From NCBI GenBank assembly GCA_022824565.1, contig JAJDZQ010000154.1, positions 1 through 41,318 of the forward strand: a stretch of 41,318 nt of DNA, given 5' to 3'. Position numbers and translations under genes: made by a program. Every line of letters begins with the position of its first letter. The stretch's first letter is position 1. The stretch comes from Anaerolineae bacterium (GTDB lineage: Bacteria; Chloroflexota; Anaerolineae; Aggregatilineales; Phototrophicaceae). This document shows, in pieces, positions 23,869 through 34,400 of the stretch. Below the pieces are notes generated by a model, which saw only the letters and a program-made list of their open reading frames with translations, made no database searches and was not told where the DNA came from.

Positions 23869-25299
23869 CTAGCTTTGATCGCCCTCTTCGCGCAGGGGCA
23901 GCACATTGGGCCACACCGATGCGTGGTGCTCGTAGGCGTCGATGCCGATTTGGTCGGCCGCAGGGTCCACATGCAGGACATTTAGGCTGTTCAGCACGGT
24001 GAACATGATAAAGCTGGTGATGCCTGTCCAGATCGCCACAACGGCCACGCCCAGAATTTGCGTCCCCAGCGTATCAAAGGTGCCGCCGTCAATGATGCTG
24101 GGCGCGCCGAGAGCCGCTGAGCCGACCACGCCTATCATCAATGTGCCAAAAGCGCCGCAAGCGCCGTGCACAGAAAATGCCCCCACAGCATCGTCGATTT
24201 TCATATTCTCAACGATGCGAATGGATGCCACCAGCACGGCACCAGAAAGCGCGCCGATGACGATGGAAGCGACTGGGGTTACCCATGCGCAGCCGGCTGT
24301 GATGCCCACCAAACCTGCCAGCGATCCGTTCAAGATGAAACTGACATTCCAGTTGCCAGTCAAATAGTGCTTGAGGAACATCGCGCCCAATGCGCCAGCC
24401 GTGGCCGCCAAAGTGGTATTCACGGCGACAAGCCCAAGTTGGTTGACATCGCCCGCGCCCAACGTAGAGCCGACATTGAAGCCATACCAGCCGACCCACA
24501 AGATGAATGTGCCCAAGGCGGCGATTGCCAGGTTGGAGGCCTCTGGCGGCCGCCCGAAGACTCGTCCAGCGCGAGGACCCAGCACATAGGCGCCGACCAA
24601 AGCCACGACGCCACCGGTCATATGCACGATGGTCGAGCCGGCGAAGTCCATAAAACCCTGCTCGGCGAGCCAGCCGCCGCCCCAAGTCCAAAAGACCACC
24701 ACAGGATAAATGATCGCGCCCAAAATCGCGCTATACAGCAGCTTGCCGACGAAGTTGGTGCGCTCGGCCATCGCGCCCGTGGCGATCGTCGCCGCTGCGC
24801 CCGCAAAGGCAAACTGGAAGAAGAAACCCACCAGGATCGCGCCATCACCAGGCTGGCTGCCATCTGCGCCATCCAGCAGCAGCGCGATGTGCTCTGGCAA
24901 CAGGCTGCCGCCTTCCAGCCCGGCGTCATAGGTCCCATAGGCGATGCCGTAGCCAACAAGGAAGAATACGATGCCCGTGACACAGGCGTCCATGAAGTTT
25001 TCCGCGAGCGAGTTGACCACCCCCGTTTCGCGGATCATGCCGCCTTCGAGCATGGCAAAGCCAGCCTGCATGAAGAAGACCAGGAAGCCCGCCAACAATA
25101 TCCAGACATGGTCGAGGTTGTATTGAACTGCTTCTGCCTTTGCGAAGGCAGCGGCGGCGGTCATTTCAACCGTCTCGACTGCGGCAGCTTCTTCGGCAGG
25201 CGGATCGTCTTGTGCGATTGTGCCAAAGCCAAAGCTATAGAGAATGCCTGCTCCGATAAATATGGAAATCAGTCGGTAGACGAACTTGCGTTTGTTCAT
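23869..25299 (-). CDS. amt: Ammonium transporter (Amt family)
   Basis: 476 aa. N-terminal signal-like hydrophobic segment (residues 8-28) and a Glu/Ala-rich linker, then about 11 membrane segments. Landmarks: FFMQAGFAMLEGGMIRE, GFMDFAGSTIVHMTGGVVAL (the conserved Asp and pore His), VGWYGFNVGSTL and GALSVHGACGAFGT-like second pore histidine (VHGACGAFGTL). It carries ammonium/ammonia into the cell. The ATG at 25299 follows GGGGAGG by 6-7 bases. No glnK/glnB is next to it in the window, unlike many amt loci. Araβ-type kinase lies upstream in the same direction, 229 bases away. Confidence 0.94.
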   Translation of the reverse strand: MNKRKFVYRLISIFIGAGILYSFGFGTIAQDDPPAEEAAAVETVEMTAAAAFAKAEAVQYNLDHVWILLAGFLVFFMQAGFAMLEGGMIRETGVVNSLAENFMDACVTGIVFFLVGYGIAYGTYDAGLEGGSLLPEHIALLLDGADGSQPGDGAILVGFFFQFAFAGAAATIATGAMAERTNFVGKLLYSAILGAIIYPVVVFWTWGGGWLAEQGFMDFAGSTIVHMTGGVVALVGAYVLGPRAGRVFGRPPEASNLAIAALGTFILWVGWYGFNVGSTLGAGDVNQLGLVAVNTTLAATAGALGAMFLKHYLTGNWNVSFILNGSLAGLVGITAGCAWVTPVASIVIGALSGAVLVASIRIVENMKIDDAVGAFSVHGACGAFGTLMIGVVGSAALGAPSIIDGGTFDTLGTQILGVAVVAIWTGITSFIMFTVLNSLNVLHVDPAADQIGIDAYEHHASVWPNVLPLREEGDQS

Positions 25300-25377
25300 G
25301 CCAGCCTCCCCATGCAGTCGCAATCGCTGCAAAATGCGATGTTTGCCTAGTCTACGGCTGCCCGCGAGCAGTCGGTA

Positions 25378-25405
25378 AGCATAATTGTATCCCAATTTGC
25401 AGCAA
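25378..25405 (-). promoter_or_regulatory. Putative promoter of amt
   Basis: On the minus strand TTGCTG (25405-25400), a 16-base spacer and TATGCT (25383-25378), about 80 bases before the amt start. This is a sequence match only. It implies amt can be transcribed separately from the upstream kinase gene. Confidence 0.35.
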
Positions 25406-25528
25406 TTGTTTTGGCTAGTTCTTACAAATCGCAGGGAATCGCTCGCGGGTTGCACGGGAGAAAGGCAGTTAAGGGCGCGCATTCACCAGTCTGTGGCGCG
25501 CTGCCAGTGGCGAATTTGTATATTTTTA

Positions 25529-27187
25529 CTAGCCCTGCCTTTCGCTCAACGCATCGTGTTTGAGCGCTTTCAGGCGCTTCATCACATCGTTTGCGCCGCG
25601 TCCAAAATAGTCGTAAAGCGTCTTGTATTCGGCGAAGAGCTTGTCATATTGGCGCTGGTTGGCGGCGATGGGCGTCACGACCTGGTCTTTGAGCTTGCCC
25701 ATCTTCTCGGCGGCGGCATGAATATCGGGATAGATGCCAGCAGCGACAGCGGCGTGCATGGCTGCGCCCAGCGCCGGCGCTTGGGCAGAACCCGCCAACT
25801 TGAGTGGCCGGCCCGTCACATCGGCAAAGATCTGACAGAGCAGCGCGTTCTTTTCGGGCAGGCCGCCCGCCGCGACGAGCTGGTTGACCGGGATGCCTTG
25901 CGCATCGAAAGCGTCGATGATTTCGCGCGTGCCATAGGCAGTCGCTTCGATCAAAGCGCGATAGATATCGGGCGGGCGCGTTGCCAAATTCATGCCCAGC
26001 ATCAAACCCGTCAAGTCGACATCGACCAAGGTGCTGCGGTTGCCATTCCACCAGTCCAGCGCGACCAAGCCATGCTGCCCAACGGCTTGTTGCGCCGCCT
26101 CGCGCTCCAAAAAACTGTGCAGATTAAGCTTGGCATCGGCAGCCGCGCGGTGATAGGCCGGCGGTACAGCATGGTCTACATACCAGCCGAAGATATCGCC
26201 CACAGCGCTTTGACCCGCTTCGTAACCATACAAGCCCGGAATGATGCCGCCTTTGACCACGCCGCACATGCCGTCCACCACTTGCAGCTGCGTGCCAGAG
26301 AGGATGTGGCAGCAGGATGTGCCCATGACCATGACCATGATGCCCGGGTCGGTCGCCTTGACAGCCGGCGCGGTAACATGGGCGTCTACATTGGCAACCG
26401 CCACGGCAATGCCAGCGCGCAAGCCCGTCAACGCCGCCAGCTGCGGTGTCAATTCGCCAGCTTTATCGCCCAGTTCGGCGAATTTTCGGCCGACTTTTTC
26501 GTCAACGACCTGTTCAAAAGCCGGGTCGAGCGCTTTGAAATAGGCGCGGCTGGGGAAGTCGCCCTCTTGCACCATCGCCTTGTAGCCGGCTGTGCAGGTA
26601 TTGCGCGTTTCTGTGCCGGTCAGCTGCCAGATGACCCAATCGGCGGCCTCGACAAAGCGGTCGATTTTGGCATAGATATCCGGGCGCTCTTGCAAGATCT
26701 GCAGCAGCTTGCTGAAGAACCACTCGGAAGAGATCTTGCCGCCATAACGAGGCAGCCAGCTTTCGCCCATCTGGCGAGCAGTTGCGTTGATGAGGTCGGC
26801 TTGGCGCTGGGCAGCGTGATGCTTCCACAGCTTGATATAGGCGTGCGGCTCGTCGACCAGCTCGGGCAAATAGCAGAGAGGCGTGCCATCGCTGGTGGTG
26901 GGCATGGGGGTGCTGGCGGTGAAGTCGATGGCGATGCCCACGACATCCGCCGCAGCGATGCCGCTTTGTCGCAGCACAGCCGGCACCGTGTGACTCAAGA
27001 CATCGATATAATCCTGTGGATGCTGCAGCGCCCAGTCTGGCGGCAGCTTCGTGCCAGAGGGCAGTTGGCTGTCCATGACGCCATGTGGATAGTCGAATAC
27101 CGACTCGGCGATCTCTTCGCCAGCGCGCGTGTCGACCAATACGGCGCGTCCCGAAAGCGTTCCAAAGTCCAATCCGATCGTATACAT
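25529..27187 (-). CDS. FGGY carbohydrate kinase, ribulokinase (AraB)-like
   Basis: 552 aa, the length of L-ribulokinase. Sugar kinase/Hsp70-actin fold: N-terminal phosphate-1 motif TIGLDFGTLSGRAVLVD, GIAIDFTASTPMP (AraB has the same DFT-x-CT region), GKISSEWFFSKLLQI, MVMGTSCCHIL (phosphate-2) and the FGGY-C motif LVAAGGLPEKNALLCQIFAD. It probably phosphorylates L-ribulose or a related ketopentose/ketose. Start ATG at 27187; upstream frame is repeat-like. No araA or araD in the window, so the pathway assignment is family based. The transporter operon at 7-13 kb could supply sugars but no direct link is visible. Confidence 0.88.
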   Translation of the reverse strand: MYTIGLDFGTLSGRAVLVDTRAGEEIAESVFDYPHGVMDSQLPSGTKLPPDWALQHPQDYIDVLSHTVPAVLRQSGIAAADVVGIAIDFTASTPMPTTSDGTPLCYLPELVDEPHAYIKLWKHHAAQRQADLINATARQMGESWLPRYGGKISSEWFFSKLLQILQERPDIYAKIDRFVEAADWVIWQLTGTETRNTCTAGYKAMVQEGDFPSRAYFKALDPAFEQVVDEKVGRKFAELGDKAGELTPQLAALTGLRAGIAVAVANVDAHVTAPAVKATDPGIMVMVMGTSCCHILSGTQLQVVDGMCGVVKGGIIPGLYGYEAGQSAVGDIFGWYVDHAVPPAYHRAAADAKLNLHSFLEREAAQQAVGQHGLVALDWWNGNRSTLVDVDLTGLMLGMNLATRPPDIYRALIEATAYGTREIIDAFDAQGIPVNQLVAAGGLPEKNALLCQIFADVTGRPLKLAGSAQAPALGAAMHAAVAAGIYPDIHAAAEKMGKLKDQVVTPIAANQRQYDKLFAEYKTLYDYFGRGANDVMKRLKALKHDALSERQG

Positions 27188-27259
27188 GCGCGCGCCTGTC
27201 ACTTGGTGGATGCTGGCGGAATTATGCCGAAGTCGCCTGCAGATGGCAAATGGCAAAAA

Positions 27260-27548
27260 GCGCCCCAACCCCCGGCCCCTTCCCGCAGAACGACTGAAGA
27301 CAGGACAGATTTTCTACCCCATCCCCGGTCCTTCCCCATATCATTGGGAAAGAGTGCCTCGTCGAGAAACCAGTGCAATACTTGCAAATCTGCAAGAAAT
27401 TGAGCATCAGATTTCATCTTCTCGAATGCGCTCCCCCTACCTGATGCTTCGGGGTGGGGGTTGGGGGGGGGGGTAGACCCTCAAGGGATTTTATCAGCGA
27501 TTTAGTTGGTTTATTATGCCCCTCCCTTATATTGGGGTGGAGGCATAG
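27260..27548. repeat. Composite C/G-rich repeat copy R7 (core on the minus strand)
   Basis: It fills the 430-base divergent gap between the araB-like and P450 genes. On the minus strand it has the same block order as at 23640 and 41145: GAAGCATCAGGTAGGGGGAG, AATCTGATGCTCAATTTC, TTGCAGATTTGCAA, TCTCGACGAGGCACTC, CCCAATGATATGGGGAAGG, GGGGATGGGGTAGAAAA, CTGTCCTGTCTTCAG. Next to it, ATCAGCGATTTAGTTGGTTT and CCTCCCTTATATTGGGG match blocks in R1. Confidence 0.88.
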
Positions 27549-27617
27549 CAGCGCAAGCCCAAAGACCCGGCGACTTCGTGTATAATGCGGGCTATGCACG
27601 CGGAACAAGGATGCGCA

Positions 27618-29006
27618 ATGCCCAGCGAATTCCCGCCTGGTCCCACCGAGATGGGCGAAGGCAAATGGCAGAATTACCTGTTCTATCGCAAGTTCTTCAA
27701 GGACCCGTTGGACTATGTCACGCGCTGGATGGAAACTTACGGCGATGTCTGGCATTACAAAGTGGGCGATACGCACAATTACTCGGTCGCCAATCCCGAC
27801 ATGGCATACGAGCTCTTGGTTCGTCAAGCGAAGATCTTCATCAAAGGACCTGCCTATACCAGCCGCAAGTCGGGGCTGGCGCGTTTCATGGGCGAGGGGC
27901 TGGTAACCAGCAACGGCGACTTCTGGAAGCGGCAACGGCGCTTGGTGGCACCGGCTTTTCATGCCATGCGCGTGCATGCCTACGCCGATACCATGGTCGA
28001 CTATACCTTGAAACGGCTCGCGAGCTGGCAGGCAGGCGCGGTTGTCGATGTCGACGATGAGATGATGGAACTGACGTTGAATATTGTCGCGCGCACGCTT
28101 TTTGACGCCGATGCCTCGAGCACAGTCAGCCAGGTAAAAAGAGCCGTCGCGGTTGTGCAGAAAGCCAACAACACCGCCAGCATCTTGCCGCACTGGATTC
28201 CCACGCCGCTGCGCCTGCGTTCGTGGCGCGCCAACGAGGCTCTCGACAAGATCGTCTATGGCTTCATCAACGAGCGGCGCAAAACCGGCGAAGATCGCGG
28301 CGACCTGCTATCTATGCTGTTGCTGGCAGAAGATGCCGATGGCGAGCGCATGACCGACCTGCAAGCGCGTGACGAAGCCGTTACGCTCTTTTTGGCCGGG
28401 CACGAAACCACCGCCAATACGCTCAATTGGACTTGGTGGCTGCTGGCCCAGCACCCTGAGGTCGAAGCCAAATTGCACGCCGAGCTGGACGCTGTGTTGG
28501 CTGGACGCGCGCCCAAGCTGGCAGACCTGCGCAGCCTGCCCTATACCGATATGGTTATCAAAGAAGCCTTGCGCCTCATGCCGGCGGTTTGGTCGGTCAG
28601 CCGCACCGCCAGCGAAGACACCGAAGTTTGCGGTTATCCCATGCCGCGCGGCACCGCTGCCCAAATCATGATTTATCTGCTGCATCGCCATCCCGAACAT
28701 TGGCAGCAGCCCGAGGCTTTCTTGCCCGAACGCTGGGCAGACCCAGAGATTGAAAACCGGCACAAATATGCCTATGTGCCTTTCGCCGCCGGTCCACGCA
28801 TCTGCATTGGCAACAGCTTCGCCAGCATGGAAGCCAACTTGCTGCTGGCGACGATCGCCCAGCGCTATCAGCTGCGGCTTTTGCCGGGCCTGGCAATCAA
28901 GCCCGCGGCGCTGATTACCATGTACCCGCGCGACGGCTTGCCCATGCGCTTGGAGAAGCGAGCAAGTTGCGCGGCAACCGCCCCAGAAGCCCGCCCATTG
29001 CATTGA
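27618..29006 (+). CDS. Cytochrome P450
   Basis: 462 aa, soluble bacterial-type P450 without an N-terminal membrane anchor. Motifs in order: I-helix LFLAGHETTANTL (residues ~256-268), ExxR in KEALRLMP (~314-321), and the haem loop F389-A-A-G-P-R-x-C396-I-G. Monooxygenase; substrate unknown, though the sequence resembles CYP102/CYP4-like class rather than known steroid or camphor enzymes. ATG at 27618 has AAGGA 8 bases upstream; a TATAAT at 27581-27586 suggests a transcript starting about 25 bases before it. It is followed after 15 bases by the M42 peptidase gene. No ferredoxin or reductase is adjacent. Confidence 0.95.
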   Translation: MPSEFPPGPTEMGEGKWQNYLFYRKFFKDPLDYVTRWMETYGDVWHYKVGDTHNYSVANPDMAYELLVRQAKIFIKGPAYTSRKSGLARFMGEGLVTSNGDFWKRQRRLVAPAFHAMRVHAYADTMVDYTLKRLASWQAGAVVDVDDEMMELTLNIVARTLFDADASSTVSQVKRAVAVVQKANNTASILPHWIPTPLRLRSWRANEALDKIVYGFINERRKTGEDRGDLLSMLLLAEDADGERMTDLQARDEAVTLFLAGHETTANTLNWTWWLLAQHPEVEAKLHAELDAVLAGRAPKLADLRSLPYTDMVIKEALRLMPAVWSVSRTASEDTEVCGYPMPRGTAAQIMIYLLHRHPEHWQQPEAFLPERWADPEIENRHKYAYVPFAAGPRICIGNSFASMEANLLLATIAQRYQLRLLPGLAIKPAALITMYPRDGLPMRLEKRASCAATAPEARPLH

Positions 29007-29021
29007 TACGAGAGGAAAGCC

Positions 29022-30344
29022 ATGCCCGTCCCAACGACTCACCCACTCATGCAGCTCATCGTCCGTATATTGCGCGAGGCTGGCGAGCCCATTACGACCC
29101 GCCAATTTGACCAACAAGTCATAGACCAGCTCGGCGACAGGTACAAGCGCTCCGAGCATATCAAGCTGCTCACTTTCCGCACCGCCTTGAAGAGCGCGGG
29201 CATCGTAGCGCATCCCAGTCGGGGACTTTGGGGCTTGACGCCAGATGCAGACACGCGGCTGGCAGAACTAGCTGGCACCGATGTATGGGCTATGCATATG
29301 CAAATGCGCGACGCCAGAAAGCAAAAGGAAAAAATCGCAGCGCCACCACCGATAGCAGACCGGGAGCGCCTGAGTGCATTGACGAAGCAACTGGTCGAAT
29401 GCTGGGGACCACCCGGCTATGAGCATCGCATCCGCGGGCTGATCCATGACGAGGTGCGCGGGCTGGCGGACGAAATCTGGACAGACGGCTTGGGCAACTT
29501 GATCTGCCGCGTGGGGAGTGGCGGGCCAAAAGTGCTGGTCGCGGCGCACATGGACGAGATCGGTTTGATGGCCAATTATCAAGAGCCAGAAAGTGGCTAC
29601 CTGCGCTTCAGCAGCCTGGGCGGCTTGCGGCACGACACGCTCAATGGCAATCGCGTCCTTTTTGAAGATGGCACGATCGGCGTCATCGCGGTGCACACGG
29701 GCGGCGGAAAATCGCTGGGCGACTTTTACATTGATGTGCAAGATGGCAATGGCAGCGCCACGCGAGTCGGACAGCCAGCCGGCTTCATGCGCGAGATGCA
29801 ACTGCGCGGCGACCGCATCATCGCCAAGTCGCTGGACGACCGCATCGGTTGCGTGGTCGCGATTGAAGCCATGCGCAAGCTCGCCAGAACGACGCCAAAT
29901 GAATGCTACTTTGCCTTCACCGTGCAAGAAGAAGTCGGCTTGCGCGGCGCAAAAACCGCGGCTCAAGGCGTGCAGCCCGAGGTCGGCATCGCCATTGATG
30001 TGACTGGCAGCGGCGACCAGATCCGCGGGCACAAGATGCGCATCAAGCTGGGTGACGGCGCAGCTATCAAAGTGCACGATCCGGGCTTGGTCGTTCCAGT
30101 CGCCATCAAAAACTGGATGGTCGCTCGCTGCGAAGCCGATGACATTGCCTATCAGCTGGAATTGCTGGCGGGAGGCACGACAGACGCTTCTGCCATCCAG
30201 CTGACCCAAGCCGGCGTGCCCAGCGGCTGTATCTCTATCCCGACTCGCTACCTGCACACCACCAGCGAGACGGTCGATATGCGCGATGTGCGCGCGTGCA
30301 TTGATTTGCTGGCGGGCTTGCTCGAAAACCCAATCGAGCTCTAA
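29022..30344 (+). CDS. M42 family metallopeptidase with N-terminal winged-helix (Mrr_N-like) domain
   Basis: 440 aa fusion. Residues 5-75 look like the Mrr N-terminal winged helix (ALKSAGIVAHPSRGLWGLT is its characteristic end). From ~115 the M42 aminopeptidase/endoglucanase fold follows with all metal and catalytic residues: AAHMDEIG (H-x-D), SLDDRIG (bridging Asp), VQEEVGLRG (Glu-Glu), AIDVTGSGD and YLHTTSET (final His). Normal M42 proteins are about 340-360 residues, so the extra ~100 at the N-terminus is a real added module. Typical members cleave N-terminal residues from peptides. GAGAGG precedes the ATG. The next gene starts 1 base after its stop. Confidence 0.88.
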   Translation: MPVPTTHPLMQLIVRILREAGEPITTRQFDQQVIDQLGDRYKRSEHIKLLTFRTALKSAGIVAHPSRGLWGLTPDADTRLAELAGTDVWAMHMQMRDARKQKEKIAAPPPIADRERLSALTKQLVECWGPPGYEHRIRGLIHDEVRGLADEIWTDGLGNLICRVGSGGPKVLVAAHMDEIGLMANYQEPESGYLRFSSLGGLRHDTLNGNRVLFEDGTIGVIAVHTGGGKSLGDFYIDVQDGNGSATRVGQPAGFMREMQLRGDRIIAKSLDDRIGCVVAIEAMRKLARTTPNECYFAFTVQEEVGLRGAKTAAQGVQPEVGIAIDVTGSGDQIRGHKMRIKLGDGAAIKVHDPGLVVPVAIKNWMVARCEADDIAYQLELLAGGTTDASAIQLTQAGVPSGCISIPTRYLHTTSETVDMRDVRACIDLLAGLLENPIEL

Positions 30345-30345
30345 G

Positions 30346-31320
30346 GTGCGCGCTGTCCTGTGTACTCAATATGGCGGGCCCGAGGCCTTGGTCGTCGCCG
30401 ATGTGCCTGCGCCGGTTGTCGGTGCCGGGCAAGTCAAGATTCGCGTGCGGGCGGCTGGCGTCAACTTCCCCGATGTGCTGCTGGTGCAGGGAATGTATCA
30501 GCTGAAGCCGCCGCTGCCTTTCAGCCCGGGCTTGGAAGTCGCCGGTGAGATCATTGAAGTTGGCGCAGGTGTCGAACCATCGCGGCTCGGCGTGCGCGTG
30601 ATGGCGATATTGCCTTATGGTGGCTTCGCTGAAGAGGTCGTCGTGCCGGCGAGCGCGCCCCTGCCCTTGAGCGACTCGATGTCCGCTGAAGTCGGCGCAG
30701 GATTTTCTCTGGTCTATGGGACGGCGCATGTAGCTCTCGTGCAGCGCGGTCATCTCCAAGCCGGCGAGACCTTGCTGGTGTTGGGCGCGGCCGGTGGCGT
30801 GGGCTTGGCGGCTGTCGAGCTGGGCGCATTGCTGGGCGCTCGCGTGATTGCTGCGGCCAGCACAGACGAAAAGCTGGCGCTGGCGCAACGCCAGGGCGCG
30901 TCAGAACTTGTCAATTACAACAGCGAAAATCTGCGCAACCGCCTCATTGAATTGACAGACGGACGCGGCGCAGATGTCATCTTCGATCCTGTCGGCGGCG
31001 ACCTGTTCGACCAGGCAGTCCGGCGCATCGCCTGGGAAGGCCGTTATCTGGTCATCGGCTTCGCGAGCGGGCGAATTCCTGCCCTGCCTGCCAATATCGC
31101 GCTGCTCAAAAATGCGTCGCTGGTGGGCGTCTATTGGGGCGCGTACTGGCAACATGATGCCGCTGTGGCGCGGAAGTCGCTTGCGCAGCTACAAACCTGG
31201 TACGCGGACAACCGGCTGCGCCCGCACATCCAGCAGAACTTCCCGCTGGAAGAAGCGCACCAGGCGCTGCGTATGCTGATGGAACGGCGCGCAAAAGGCA
31301 AAATCGTGCTGACGCTCTAG
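30346..31320 (+). CDS. Zinc-free NADPH:quinone oxidoreductase (MDR superfamily)
   Basis: 324 aa. GroES-like N-terminal half, then the Rossmann NADPH loop LVLGAAGGVGLAAVELGALLGARVIAAAS and GADVIFDPVGGDLFDQAV, as in Qor/zeta-crystallin. The structural and catalytic zinc cysteines of alcohol dehydrogenases are absent. Reduces quinones or enones with NADPH. The GTG at 30346 starts one base after the M42 stop, so translation is coupled. Whether it passes electrons to the P450 is unknown; it is not a flavin/ferredoxin reductase. Confidence 0.92.
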   Translation: MRAVLCTQYGGPEALVVADVPAPVVGAGQVKIRVRAAGVNFPDVLLVQGMYQLKPPLPFSPGLEVAGEIIEVGAGVEPSRLGVRVMAILPYGGFAEEVVVPASAPLPLSDSMSAEVGAGFSLVYGTAHVALVQRGHLQAGETLLVLGAAGGVGLAAVELGALLGARVIAAASTDEKLALAQRQGASELVNYNSENLRNRLIELTDGRGADVIFDPVGGDLFDQAVRRIAWEGRYLVIGFASGRIPALPANIALLKNASLVGVYWGAYWQHDAAVARKSLAQLQTWYADNRLRPHIQQNFPLEEAHQALRMLMERRAKGKIVLTL

Positions 31321-31426
31321 GCGGCCCGGGCTCCCCCCTGCGCAAATATGTTCTAGTGCTATCGCCCGCTGCGGCAGATTGTGCTATTCTCTAGACAGCC
31401 TGTACACACAGCCAACAGGTTGCCGT

Positions 31427-34400
31427 ATGGCAAATCGGCGCGATGACGAGCCGGAATACATTGAGGACGATGACTTCTTCGACCCCGAGTCGGTTGGTGG
31501 GCGCACGCGGGTATTGGGTGGCAGTGGATCGCAGCAGCCGCGCGAATTCAGCCAGCCGCCAGAAGATGTTGCTGCCGCGCGTCAGCCGAGCGCCAAACGG
31601 CGACCTGAAAAAGCTGCCAAGCCAGCGCGCAATCCGTCGCCTCCGCCGACCAGCGACCAGGAACGCCGCGACCGACTGGCTGGCAAGCACGATGTCCATA
31701 AAAAACGCCCGCCCAGCATGCGTGAAGAACCGCAGGCGTCCGTGCATCCGCAAGCCGAATCGGGGCGGTTTGGCAAGCTGCGCGCCCGCTTCAGCCACAG
31801 CCAGGGAGAAGCCGGGCGCAGCAAATTGCCCGCGCAATCCAAGCAAACATCGCGTTTGGCAGCGCTTCGCCAGGGGGTTGGCGGTTTGCGCTCGCGCTTC
31901 GGCAGAGGCAACGGTTCCGAAGAAGCGCCACAGCGACCTCCGCCGTTCCAGCAGCGCCCATCTGAACGACCGAGCCGCGCCCCAAAGCTCGCTTCCAGCG
32001 ACTGGCTCGACCTCGACCGCAAGCTCGACCTGGTCGGTGTGGCGCTGGTTTTTGGGGCGATCCTTTTTATCATCAGCGCGCTTTCTGCAGAGCAGGCGGC
32101 CATCGGCGCGCTTCACATTTTTGTAGGGCAGTTGCTGGGCTGGGGCGCGGTGGCCGCTCCCTGCGCCATGTTCGCCAGCGGCCTGTGGTTGATTGTTCGC
32201 CACTTTGGAGACGAGCCGCCCATCATTGATCCGCTGCGACTGGCTGGCGCTGCCTTGGCATTTCTGGGCGGGCTGGTCTTGCTGCAATATGTTGATAGCC
32301 TGGGCTACATCGCCGTCATGCCGTCCATTCCCGCTTGCACAGATGCGACTTCGTCCGCATGCATGGAAGCGCTGGTGCAAGAATCGTATCAACAGGCGCG
32401 CGGCGGCGGTGTGATTGGCGGCTGGCTATACAGCGCGCTCGTCAACATGCTGACCGAGCTGGGCGGGTTGGTCGCTGTGGGCTTGGGGCTGACTGTCGGC
32501 ATCATGTTGATTACCCGTGCCAGCGCGACCGAACTGGCGCAGGCAGGCATCAGCTTATGGCGTGGCGCGCGCACCAGAATCGGTCAATATGCTGCTGCAA
32601 TGCGCGCTGCCCGCATGCAAGCGCAGCAGCCGCTGGCTCAAGCGCACAGCCAGCCGCCCCTGCATATCCGCAAGCCGGCTGCGCCCCGCCTGGATGCTGT
32701 GGGGCAAACTGCGCCAGCCTTGCCCGAACCGCGCAGCGATTGGATGCCCATACCAGCTCGCTTGCGGGCCTTATTCCGCCGCCGTCAAACAGCCGCTGCA
32801 CACGCCGACAGGCAACACGCCGAGGTCCCACCAGCGCCCGCTCAATTTAGAGCGCCTATCGAAAGTCCCTATGCAGCGCCAAACCAGGCGCCACCTGCTA
32901 GGCGGCCGGCAGCGCGGACAAACCGCTTGGAACGGGTTGGCAAGCCGGGCGATGATCGGCCCGCCCCACCTGCGAGAACTGCCCCGGTCAGTCGCCCCCA
33001 GACCGCCCCGCCCCGCCCAACATCAGCGCGTGTCGAGGCGCCTCCCCCACAGCCAGAGCCGGTCCCTGTGGCTGCAGCGCCAGCGCGTCCCGTGTGGGAA
33101 CTGCCAGATCATCAAGACTTGCTCGACAGCGCCAGCGCCAAAGACCTGGAGCAGGAACCGCTGTTGCAACAAGCCCAGATTATCGAAGATACGCTGGCGG
33201 CTTTTGGCGCGCCGGGCAATGTCATCGAGATCAACAGCGGGCCCGTCATCACACAATATGGCGTGGAACCGCTGCAGCAAACGGCCAGCACAGGCAAACG
33301 CAGCCGTGTCAAAGTGGGCGATATCGCCAAATTGGACAAGGACTTGCAGCTGGCGCTGGGCGCAAAGTCCATACGCATGGAAGCGCCCGTGCCCGGCAAA
33401 GGCTATGTGGGTATCGAAGTGCCAAACCCGCTCGCGGCGCGAGTCAGCCTGCGCGATGTGCTGGCATCGGAAAGTTATCGCAAGCTGGATTCGCCGCTGA
33501 CGATTGCCTTGGGCATGACGGTGGATGGCACGCCGGTGGCTGCCGACCTGGCGCAAATGCCGCATTTGCTCATCGCCGGGGCAACCGGAGCCGGCAAGTC
33601 TGTCTGTGTCAACGCCATCATCAACAGCATCTTGCTGCGCAACTCCCCAGAAACAGCCAAGTTCATCATGATCGACCCCAAGCGCGTCGAATTGACCAGC
33701 TACAATGGCTTGCCGCACCTGGTGGCGCCGGTGGTGGTCGAGCTGGAACGGGCAATCGGCGTTTTGCGCTGGGTCACTGCCGAGATGGAAAAGCGCTATC
33801 AGACGCTCTACCAGGCTGGCATGCTCAACATCATCGACTACAACAAGACCCTCGACCCAGATTTGCCGCCCATGTCCTATATCGTTGTCATCATCGACGA
33901 ATTGGCGGATTTGATGATGCTGGCGCCGAAAGAGATCGAGCTCATTGTTCGCCGCATCGTGGCGGTGGCTCGCGCGACCGGCATTCATATGATCCTGGCG
34001 ACTCAGCGGCCATCGGTCGATGTGGTCACGGGCGTGATCAAAGCGAATTGCCCCGCGCGCATCGCTTTTTCAGTCGCAAGCGGGGTCGACAGCCGCGTTA
34101 TTCTGGGCACGCCGGGCGCAGAACGGTTGCTGGGCAAGGGCGATATGCTTTATTTATCGGGCGATGCTCCCGCGCCCAGGCGGATGCAAGGCGTTTTCGT
34201 TTCTGAAGATGAGAAACAGCGCATCGGCCAATTCTGGCGCATGCGCAGCGCTGGCATCGAACCAGTCGACCCCATCCCGCCGCCCCAAGCTTCTGGCGAT
34301 GCTGCGTCTGCGCTGCCATCGGCCACAAGCGCAAACAAAGCCAGCGAACAAGCGGCCTTCTGGGAGATCCCGCAGCCCGATGCCCAAGAGCCAGCCAGCT

